Of a DNA stretch of 64,000 nucleotides, positions 16,841 through 23,536 are shown in pieces. Source of the DNA: an uncultured Gammaproteobacteria bacterium (GTDB taxonomy: Bacteria > Pseudomonadota > Gammaproteobacteria > Steroidobacterales > XN24); assembly GCA_947259915.1 (NCBI GenBank), contig CAMYOC010000053.1, positions 1 through 64,000 on the forward strand. The letters are read 5' to 3'. The translations under genes and the position numbers were made by a program. Position 1 is the stretch's first letter. The number at the start of each line of letters is the position of its first letter. The notes under the pieces were generated by a model, which worked only from the letters and a program-made list of their open reading frames with translations, was not told the origin of the DNA and did no database searches.

Positions 16841-17377
16841 ATGAGAGACGCTGATTCGGAGCTGGTCAAGCAGTGCCGGAGCGGCAGCAGGAGGGCTTTC
16901 GAGACCCTGGTCCAACGCTACGAGCGGCCGATTTTTAATGCGGCATACCGCATGGTCGATAGCCTGGACGACGCGAGGGACGTCACACAGACGGTGTTCC
17001 TCAAGGCCTTCGAGAAATTGGACAGCTTTGACCCGCATTACAGGTTTTACAGCTGGATTTACAGGATTGCGCTGAATGAATCGATCAATCTGCTCAATGG
17101 CCGGAAGCACGTTACCTCGATCAGCGAGGAACAGGCCTCAGACTGGAAGACGCCGGAAGAAAACCTCCGCACCAGCCAGGTCTGCGACCGTGTCCAGGAC
17201 GCGCTCAAGTCGATCAGCAGCGAGTACAGAAGCGTGATTATTCTCAAGCATTTCCTCGGCTGCTCGTACAGCGACATTTCGCTGATTCTCCAGGTCGAGG
17301 AAAAAACCGTTAAATCAAGGCTCTTTACCGCGCGCCAGCGTCTGCGTGAGGCCTTGCTGGACAGCGAGCTTATCTAG
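16841..17377 (+). CDS. ECF-type RNA polymerase sigma factor
   Basis: 178 aa from the ATG at 16841; an in-frame start at 16793 would lie inside the upstream inverted repeat. Region 2 is clear: SRRAFETLVQRYERPIFNAAYRM, then DDARDVTQTVFLKAFEKLDSF and the -10-recognition segment YSWIYRIALNESINLL. Region 4 has YRSVIILKHFLGCSYSDIS with a helix-turn-helix and EEKTVKSRLFTARQRLREAL. There is no C-terminal extension. The membrane anti-sigma gene follows after 2 bp, the usual ECF pair. Autoregulation and control of the repeat-protein gene are suggested by the shared upstream motif. Confidence 0.95.
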   Translation: MRDADSELVKQCRSGSRRAFETLVQRYERPIFNAAYRMVDSLDDARDVTQTVFLKAFEKLDSFDPHYRFYSWIYRIALNESINLLNGRKHVTSISEEQASDWKTPEENLRTSQVCDRVQDALKSISSEYRSVIILKHFLGCSYSDISLILQVEEKTVKSRLFTARQRLREALLDSELI

Positions 17378-17379
17378 CC

Positions 17380-18156
17380 ATGATCGACAAACGTCATCTC
17401 GAGCTGATCCACGGCGAAATCGACGGTGAAAATTCCGCCGAAGAGAGCCGTGAACTACATCAGGCGCTCGATTCGAGTACCGAATGCCGGGCACTCTACG
17501 AGGATCTGCGCCGGGTTTCGGATCTGCTGCAGACGGCGAAGCCGGTGGAACCGCCCAGGCAGCTGCGGGCCCGTATTGTCGATGCACTGGTTGATGCGCT
17601 GCCGCAACCGCAACCGCAATCGCAGCCGCGGCCGGCACCCGGCCGTGTCGGTCGGGGATGGCTGCCCATGCTCACGCCCGGATACGCCGGAGCGTTTGCG
17701 ATGGGTCTTCTGGTCGCCTTCGGTGCCGTGTCCGTGCAGCGCTGGGCCGGCGATGCCGAACTCGATATGTCCCAGCTGGCGGGCACGATGACGCAGCACG
17801 AGGCCGCTTCACAGCGACTTTTGATCGATCTCGACGAGATCTCCGGCTCAGTCGTCATCCGCGATCAGGATCCGCTGCTGATGGTCGAGTTCGATCTGAA
17901 TTCGACCGGAATCGTGGATGTCGTGGCTACGTTTGACGGCGCGGATGCCCGCTTCAACGGTCTGGCCCAGCGCCAGGGCGAAGCGCTCGCCGTCACCGCG
18001 GAAGGATCGAAAGTTCTGATTAAAAATCAGGGAGAACAGCAACTTGCGTTGTTCCTGAGTAATCCACGGAATGGAGCCATGAGCCTCGACCTGGGGTTCT
18101 ACATCGACGGCCGGCTGATTCACCAGGCGGGCCTGGACTATGCGGGGCAGCAGTGA
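17380..18156 (+). CDS. Membrane-anchored anti-sigma factor
   Basis: 258 aa. The N-terminal ~50 residues (HLELIHGEIDGE... CRALYEDLRRVSDLL) form a small helical anti-sigma-like domain but lack a complete zinc HxxxCxxC motif. A Pro/Gln-rich linker (~75-85) precedes one membrane segment (YAGAFAMGLLVAFGAVSV, ~102-119), and a periplasmic domain of ~140 residues follows. This topology is that of RsiW/RseA-type regulators released by regulated proteolysis. A PrsW-like protease lies 4.3 kb downstream in the same cluster. The gene directly follows its cognate sigma factor. No similarity for the periplasmic domain was recognised. Confidence 0.83.
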   Translation: MIDKRHLELIHGEIDGENSAEESRELHQALDSSTECRALYEDLRRVSDLLQTAKPVEPPRQLRARIVDALVDALPQPQPQSQPRPAPGRVGRGWLPMLTPGYAGAFAMGLLVAFGAVSVQRWAGDAELDMSQLAGTMTQHEAASQRLLIDLDEISGSVVIRDQDPLLMVEFDLNSTGIVDVVATFDGADARFNGLAQRQGEALAVTAEGSKVLIKNQGEQQLALFLSNPRNGAMSLDLGFYIDGRLIHQAGLDYAGQQ

Positions 18157-18171
18157 GCCCTGCAGCACATA

Positions 18172-18200
18172 CCAACTTTCTGCCCGCCTACCGGTACTTG
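18172..18200 (+). promoter_or_regulatory. Putative ECF-type promoter of the nonapeptide-repeat gene
   Basis: CCAACTTTC (18172-18180) and GTACTTG (18194-18200) match the motif before the sigma gene at all 16 positions with identical spacing. A leader of about 45 nt would follow, which fits a normal ribosome site. This makes the repeat protein the best candidate target of the sigma factor. Confidence 0.68.
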
Positions 18201-18220
18201 GTGCAAGGGCTTTAACAAAT

Positions 18221-18234
18221 CCCGGAATGCCGGG
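18221..18234 (+). promoter_or_regulatory. Small leader hairpin CCCGG-AATG-CCGGG
   Basis: A 5-bp GC stem with a 4-nt loop lies in the predicted leader, seven bases before the strong ribosome site GGGGAAG (18241-18247). It could stabilise the transcript or tune translation. Confidence 0.4.
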
Positions 18235-18252
18235 CGTAAAAGGGGAAGAGCG

Positions 18253-19278
18253 ATGACTAGCGGTCAAAGCAAGCTTAGCGGCAAAAAGGCAGTCACGATC
18301 GGCCTTGTGGTCGCAATGGTGGCAGGTGTCGGGTATTACGCGTCGGAGTTTCCGCCGTCGAGCGAGGACGTGGCGGGTACTATCGCCCCGGCCCAGCGCT
18401 ATCGAGCGGAGCAGATCGGCTCGCAAGACATCCAGCTCGGTGATCAGTCGATCCAGCAATTCATGCAGACCGATCTGTTCGAACAGATCATGACGGATGA
18501 AGCGCTGCGCGAAGCGATCAGCAGTGAGGCCTTCCGTGAAGCCATGAACAACGAGGCCTTCCGCGAAGCGCTAAATAGCGAGGCGTTCCGCGAGTCCCTG
18601 GCCAGCGAGAACCTGAGCGAAGCACTGCGCAGTGAGCAGCTCCGTGAAGCCATGAGCAGCGAAGCGCTGCAGGAGGCGTTGCGGAACGAGAATCTGCAGG
18701 AATCGCTCAACAGCGAGGCGCTCAGAGAGTCGCTGCGTAACGAGAATCTGCGCGAAGCCATGAACAGCGAAGCGCTGCGCGAGGCCTTCAATAGTGAGGC
18801 GCTCAGAGAGTCACTGCGCAACGAGAATCTGCGTGAGGCCATGAACAGCGAGGCGCTGCGTGAAGCCTTCAATAGTGAGGCGCTCAGAGAGTCACTGCGC
18901 AACGAGAATCTGCGCGAGGCGATGAACAGCGAGGCGCTGCGTGAGGCGATGAACAGCGAGGCGTTGCGTGAGGCCCTGCGTAGCGAGCAGCTGCGCGAGG
19001 CACTGAACAGTGAGGCGCTGCGCGAGTCCCTGCGTAGTGAGCAGCTGCGTGAGGCGCTGAACAATGAAGCCCTGCGTGAGTCTCTGCGTAGCGAACAGCT
19101 GCGTGAGGCGCTGAACAGCGAAGCGTTGCGTGAGGCGCTAAACAGCGAAGCGTTGCGTGAGGCCATGAACAGTGAAGCGCTGCGTGAGGCGCTCAATAAC
19201 GAGGCTTTCCGTGAGGCCCTGCGTAGTGAAGCGTTCCGCGAGAACATGAGCAGCGAGGCGCTGCGCAGCGTGAACTAA
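18253..19278 (+). CDS. Envelope protein of 28 tandem nonapeptide repeats
   Basis: 341 aa with a strong ribosome site. A short basic N-terminus and one hydrophobic segment (AVTIGLVVAMVAGVGYYA, 13-30) suggest a signal anchor, followed by a linker to residue 85. Residues 86-337 are exactly 28 tandem 9-residue units, consensus REALNSEAL, with variants RESLRNENL and RESLRSEQL; the last four residues are RSVN. There is no Cys or Pro in the repeat. The 9-residue period is 2.5 turns of alpha helix, so pairs of units span five turns; a long charged helix or coiled structure is plausible. Family not recognised. The gene follows a sigma/anti-sigma pair and an ECF-like promoter and precedes an outer-membrane metallopeptidase. 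An envelope-stress structural role is an inference. Confidence 0.85.
   Translation: MTSGQSKLSGKKAVTIGLVVAMVAGVGYYASEFPPSSEDVAGTIAPAQRYRAEQIGSQDIQLGDQSIQQFMQTDLFEQIMTDEALREAISSEAFREAMNNEAFREALNSEAFRESLASENLSEALRSEQLREAMSSEALQEALRNENLQESLNSEALRESLRNENLREAMNSEALREAFNSEALRESLRNENLREAMNSEALREAFNSEALRESLRNENLREAMNSEALREAMNSEALREALRSEQLREALNSEALRESLRSEQLREALNNEALRESLRSEQLREALNSEALREALNSEALREAMNSEALREALNNEAFREALRSEAFRENMSSEALRSVN
18508..19263 (+). repeat. Tandem 27-bp coding repeat, 28 units
   Basis: DNA encoding the 28 nonapeptides. A higher-order 81-bp unit of three nonapeptides (ending RESLRNENL) recurs nearly identically in units 10-12 and 13-15, pointing to recent unequal exchange. Copy number could vary between strains. 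The regular codons also create a long antisense open frame on the minus strand, which is an artefact. Confidence 0.93.
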
Positions 19279-19289
19279 TCCCGGTTTAG

Positions 19290-19349
19290 CCCCGGACCCC
19301 GGCCTCGATGACCGGGCTCAGGGAGGCAGACTCATCCGGGGCGGTTTTT
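19290..19349 (+). terminator. Probable rho-independent terminator after the repeat gene
   Basis: GCCCCGGA (19290-19297) pairs perfectly with TCCGGGGC (19335-19342). The loop itself can pair through CCCGG/CCGGG, and GGTTTTT follows. The long loop makes it a weaker call than a compact hairpin. It would separate the repeat gene from the peptidase gene. Confidence 0.55.
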
Positions 19350-19359
19350 GCATTTGCCG

Positions 19360-19403
19360 CACGAAGGGGATACCACGGCTCATACCGTTGTATCCTCTTC
19401 GTG
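19360..19403. promoter_or_regulatory. Leader hairpin upstream of the metallopeptidase gene
   Basis: CACGAAGGGGATAC (19360-19373) and GTATCCTCTTCGTG (19390-19403) pair over 14 positions with one G-T, around a 16-nt loop. It ends 29 bp before the ATG at 19433. It could be an operator or an RNA control element; no U-tract follows. Confidence 0.5.
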
Positions 19404-19432
19404 CGTTCAGCCACAGAAAAAGAAGAATCGCC

Positions 19433-22384
19433 ATGTCCAGAGCCAATCCATTATTCCTGCTCGTCGGCACGATTCTGCTGGCGCTGCCCATGGCCGGCCA
19501 GGCCGAGCTGAAATACATGGAGACCGCGGATCAGCGCCTGCTCTACTTCGATCCGACCCAGACCTACCTCGCGCCTTATGCCGCGCGCTGTTTTGAAAAC
19601 TCCATGGGCATGCAGCGCCGCATTTTCGATTTCGAGCCGTCCGAGAAGACCACGGTCCTGCTGACAGACTTCTCTGACTACGGCAACGCGGCGGCGACTT
19701 CCGTGCCGAGGAACAGCCTGTTTGTGGATATCGCGCCACTGCCGCTGACCTTCGAGACCTCCGCATCTGCCGAGCGTATCTGCACCATCATGAATCACGA
19801 ACTGGTGCATATCGCGACCACCGATCAGGCTACCACCGAAGATCTGCGCTTTCGCAGGTGGTTCGGCGGCAAAGTCGCGGCGACCGGGGATTATCCGCTG
19901 TCGATCCTGTATCAGTATCTGACCGTGCCGCGCAAAACCAGCCCGCGCTGGTTCCTCGAGGGGATTGCGGTGTTTGTCGAGACCTGGATGGCAGGCGGGC
20001 TGGGCCGTGCGCAGGGTGCTTATGACGAGATGGTGTTCCGCTCCATGGTGCGGGACGACGCGCATTTCTATGACCCGCTCGGGATCCTCTCCGAGGGCAC
20101 CCGGGTTGATTTCCAGGTCGGTGCCAACGCCTATCTCTACGGCACCCGCTTTCTGAGTTATCTGGCCTACGAATATTCACCCGAGAAGGTGATCCAGTGG
20201 GCCCAGCGCAAGGACGGCAGCCGGCGCGACAATGCGGCGCAGTTCGAGCTGGTCTTTGGCCAGAGCCTGGACCAGGCCTGGCAGGAGTGGATCACCTGGG
20301 AGCACGGATTCCAGGACAAGAACCTTGCGGCGGTCCGGCAGTTTCCGACCACCCCCTACAGGGATCTGTCCGCCAGGGCCCTGGGATCCGTATCGCGGGC
20401 CTATCTGGACCCCGCCAGCGGTCAGCTGATCGCCGGCATCCGCTATCCGGGCGTGGTCGCCCATATCGGCATGATCTCGACAAATGACGGCGCGGTGTCG
20501 AAGCTGGACGACATCAAGGGGCCGATGATCTACCGGGTGACCTCGCTGGCCTTCGATCCCGATGCGCGCAAGATCTTCTACACCGCGGATAACTACAATT
20601 ACCGCGACCTGGTCGAGCTGGATGTCGATACCGGCAAGTCACGCATCCTGCTCAAGGATGCCCGCATCGGTGAACTTGTGCTCAACCCGGCGGACCGCTC
20701 GCTGTGGGGCGTCAGACATCTCAACGGCATCGCGACCCTGGTGCAGATCCCTCACCCGTACACGGAGTGGAGCCAGGTCCACAGCTTTGCCTATGGCGAA
20801 GTACTCTATGACATGGACATTTCGCCGGACGGCAGCCTGCTGTCCACATCCTTTGGCGAGGTCGAGGGTAACCAGTCGCTGCGGGTGATGGAGATCGAGT
20901 CGCTACTGGACGGCGACACCACGCCGATCAGGTCTTTCGATTTCGGTCAGGCGGTGCCGGAGGGCTTCGTGTTCACCGCCGACGGTCAATATCTCTATGG
21001 CAGCTCCTATTACACCGGCGTGTCGAATATCTTCCGTTACGAGCTTGCCAGCGGCGACATCGAGGCTGTCAGCAACACAGAGGTCGGCTTTTTCCGGCCG
21101 GTGCCAATGGATGACGGCCGGCTTACGGTGTTCCGCTACACCGGGCAGGGATTCGTGCCGACGGTGATCGACCCACAGCCGCTCGAGGACCTCAGCGCGA
21201 TCACCTTCCTTGGCACCCGGATCGTCGAGAAACATCCGCAGGTCAAAGCCTGGCAGGTGGGTTCGCCGGCCGATGTTCCGTTGGATGATTTGCTCAAAGC
21301 CGAGGGCCCCTACAAACCCCTGTCCAACATGGGGCTCGAGTCCGTCTATCCGGTTGTGGAGGGGTACAAGAATTCGATCGGGGCCGGCGCCCACGCGATC
21401 TTCAGCGACTATATGGGTTTTAACCGTCTCGGCGTGACCGCATCGGTAACGCCGACGCGCGATTCCAACGAACAGCTCCACGCTCATCTCAAGTACCAGT
21501 ACCAGCGGCTCGACCAGCTGTTGCCCGGGAGCTGGACCGCGGAGCTGAAATACAACTACGCGGATTTTTACGATCTGTTCGGACCGACCAAAGTCAGCAG
21601 GAAAGGCTACGCGGCCCAGCTTGGTTACAGGCGACCGATCATCTCCGACGATCCGCGCAAGATGCATCTGGACGTGCGCGCCGGTTATTTCTGGGATCTG
21701 GATGAAGTGCCCTATGCCCAGGATGTGGACGCGACCTTTGAAGAACTCGCCAATGCCAACGCCGCGCTCTATTACTCGAACACCAGACGTTCTCTCGGTG
21801 CGGTGGACGAAGAGAAAGGCTTCCGCTGGTCTTTACACAGCGGTGGCAACTACGCGGACAGTTCATTTGTCCCCTACGCGTACGGGCGCTTCGACGTTGG
21901 CTTCGCGCTGCCGCTGCACCATTCCTCGGTCTGGTTGCGCGCCTATGCCGGCGGTGCGGATGGTGACCAGAGCGACGAGTTCGCCAATTTCTATTTCGGC
22001 GCGTTCCGCAACAACTGGGTCGATCACCAGGAGGTAAAACGCTATCGCGAGCCGTTCGCCTTCCCGGGCTTCAAGATCGATCGCCTCAACGGACGCACCT
22101 TCGCCAAAGGCGTGTTGGAGTGGAATCTGCCACCGGTACGCTTCCGCCGTGCCGGGACACCGCGGTTCTTCCTCAGCTGGGCCCGGCCGGCTATCTTCGC
22201 GATGGCCCTGGCCACCAATCCCGAAGACGGTAGCGATGAGTACTACAACGTCGGTACCCAGGTGGACTTCCAGTTCGAGGTGCTCTACCGCATGCCGATG
22301 ACGTTCTCCCTCGGCTACGCCTACGCCGAGCGTAGTGGCGGCAGCTCAGACAACGAGTTTATGGCGTCGCTGAAGATCCTCTGA
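19433..22384 (+). CDS. Outer-membrane metallopeptidase: MA-type peptidase, beta-propeller, beta-barrel
   Basis: 983 aa from the ATG at 19433, where a signal peptide begins (ANPLFLLVGTILLALPMAGQA). The N-terminal domain has a zinc HExxH motif, NHELVHIATT (His122-His126), and WFLEGIAVFVE with candidate third-ligand Glu176 or Glu183. This is the pattern of gluzincin peptidases of the MA type. Residues ~300-610 carry TolB/WD40-like repeats (AFDPDARKIFYTADN, DISPDGSLLSTS, FTADGQYLYGSS). The last ~350 residues alternate like a beta-barrel, with many aromatic-ending strands (LGYRRPIIS, FRWSLHSGG, FSLGYAYAERS), and end in MASLKIL. The architecture suggests a protease anchored in the outer membrane. 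It lies between the repeat-protein gene and a PrsW-like protease gene. Function and target are unknown. Confidence 0.83.
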   Translation: MSRANPLFLLVGTILLALPMAGQAELKYMETADQRLLYFDPTQTYLAPYAARCFENSMGMQRRIFDFEPSEKTTVLLTDFSDYGNAAATSVPRNSLFVDIAPLPLTFETSASAERICTIMNHELVHIATTDQATTEDLRFRRWFGGKVAATGDYPLSILYQYLTVPRKTSPRWFLEGIAVFVETWMAGGLGRAQGAYDEMVFRSMVRDDAHFYDPLGILSEGTRVDFQVGANAYLYGTRFLSYLAYEYSPEKVIQWAQRKDGSRRDNAAQFELVFGQSLDQAWQEWITWEHGFQDKNLAAVRQFPTTPYRDLSARALGSVSRAYLDPASGQLIAGIRYPGVVAHIGMISTNDGAVSKLDDIKGPMIYRVTSLAFDPDARKIFYTADNYNYRDLVELDVDTGKSRILLKDARIGELVLNPADRSLWGVRHLNGIATLVQIPHPYTEWSQVHSFAYGEVLYDMDISPDGSLLSTSFGEVEGNQSLRVMEIESLLDGDTTPIRSFDFGQAVPEGFVFTADGQYLYGSSYYTGVSNIFRYELASGDIEAVSNTEVGFFRPVPMDDGRLTVFRYTGQGFVPTVIDPQPLEDLSAITFLGTRIVEKHPQVKAWQVGSPADVPLDDLLKAEGPYKPLSNMGLESVYPVVEGYKNSIGAGAHAIFSDYMGFNRLGVTASVTPTRDSNEQLHAHLKYQYQRLDQLLPGSWTAELKYNYADFYDLFGPTKVSRKGYAAQLGYRRPIISDDPRKMHLDVRAGYFWDLDEVPYAQDVDATFEELANANAALYYSNTRRSLGAVDEEKGFRWSLHSGGNYADSSFVPYAYGRFDVGFALPLHHSSVWLRAYAGGADGDQSDEFANFYFGAFRNNWVDHQEVKRYREPFAFPGFKIDRLNGRTFAKGVLEWNLPPVRFRRAGTPRFFLSWARPAIFAMALATNPEDGSDEYYNVGTQVDFQFEVLYRMPMTFSLGYAYAERSGGSSDNEFMASLKIL

Positions 22385-22454
22385 CGTCGATGATGAGCGG
22401 GTCCGTACCGGGGCAGGCTTGTGGCGCGGCCGGAAATCCGTGGATCATTGGCCG

Positions 22455-23468
22455 ATGCTGAGCGAATTGGCCATCCGTGGACCGACAGGGCTGCTGCCGG
22501 TGCTGCTGTTCCTGGCGGCGCTGGTCGTCCTCGACAGCTACAAGCTGGTCCGTCTGCGCACGGTGCTGCTGACCATCGGCGCCGGCTGTCTGGCCGCCGG
22601 GTTGAGCTATTTCGTCAATCTGACCTTGCTCGATGCCTTCGCTATCGAGTTGAGGGACTACTCGAGATACGTCTCACCGCTGGTCGAGGAGTTTCTCAAA
22701 GGCCTGATCCTGATCTACCTGATCCGGCGCCACCGGGTCGGATTCCCGGTGGATGCGGCGATTTTCGGCTTTGCCGCCGGCACCGGTTTCGCGCTGGTGG
22801 AGAATATCTACTATCTCGGCGTGCTGGCCGATTCGCACCTGGCGGTCTGGGTCGTGCGCGGCTTTGGCACCGCGATCATGCATGGCGGCACCACGGCTAT
22901 GTTCGGCATCATCGCCCACACCCTGACCGAAGAGCGGCAGTCGACAAAATCCCACCTGTTCATCCCGGGGTTTCTCGTCGCCGCTCTCATCCATTCGATC
23001 TTTAACCATTTCCTGTTTGTGCCGGTGTGGTCGACGCTGGGCATCCTGGTGTTGCTGCCACCGTTGATCATGCTGGTGTTCCAGCAAAGTGAAAAGTCCC
23101 TGCGCAAATGGATGCAGGTGGACTTTGATGCCGACACTCAGCTGCTCGAGCTGATCAGCTCCGGCGCGTTCTCGGAATCCCGGGTCGGCCAATTCCTGAC
23201 CTCGTTAAAGGGCCGGTTCCGCGGCGAAGTCGTGGCCGACATGCTGTGCTATCTGCGGCTGCACGTGGAGCTGTCGATGCGCGCGAGCGGCCTGCTGATG
23301 ATGCGCGAGCAAGGCTTCGAGACCGAGCCGCATCCAGAGGTGAAGGGGATGCTGGAGGAACTCCGTTATCTGGAGAAGAGTATCGGCAGGACCGGCCGGC
23401 GGACGATGAAGCCGTTTCTGCGGCTCAGCTCGAGGGATCTCTGGCAGATCTATATGCTGGAGAAGTGA
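22455..23468 (+). CDS. PrsW-like glutamic intramembrane protease
   Basis: 337 aa from the ATG at 22455; a GTG at 22419 would add 12 residues. About seven membrane segments fill the first 225 residues. The family signature is present: VEEFLKG (Glu78, Glu79), VENIYYLG (Glu116), IMHGGTTAMFG (His143) and LIHSIFNHFLF (His180, His185). In Bacillus, PrsW makes the first cut in the anti-sigma RsiW and so frees sigma-W. Here a membrane anti-sigma gene lies upstream in the same cluster, which makes it the obvious candidate substrate (inference). The C-terminal ~110 residues form a soluble helical domain that is an extension relative to minimal PrsW. Confidence 0.85.
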   Translation: MLSELAIRGPTGLLPVLLFLAALVVLDSYKLVRLRTVLLTIGAGCLAAGLSYFVNLTLLDAFAIELRDYSRYVSPLVEEFLKGLILIYLIRRHRVGFPVDAAIFGFAAGTGFALVENIYYLGVLADSHLAVWVVRGFGTAIMHGGTTAMFGIIAHTLTEERQSTKSHLFIPGFLVAALIHSIFNHFLFVPVWSTLGILVLLPPLIMLVFQQSEKSLRKWMQVDFDADTQLLELISSGAFSESRVGQFLTSLKGRFRGEVVADMLCYLRLHVELSMRASGLLMMREQGFETEPHPEVKGMLEELRYLEKSIGRTGRRTMKPFLRLSSRDLWQIYMLEK

Positions 23469-23536
23469 CAGGCAGCGCGCTGACCTGGCCAGGACTCCCC
23501 AGAGACACAAGCATCCTCCGCGGCGTCGATGTTGGC

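Noticed and set aside
18444-19247. 267-codon minus-strand open frame with Ser/Arg/Ala repeats
   Set aside because: Antisense image of the nonapeptide repeat; the regular codons keep the opposite frame open. The plus-strand gene has a strong ribosome site and coherent protein features.
18508-19263. Possible CRISPR-like array because of regular 27-bp repeats
   Set aside because: Units are contiguous with no spacers and encode a continuous protein.
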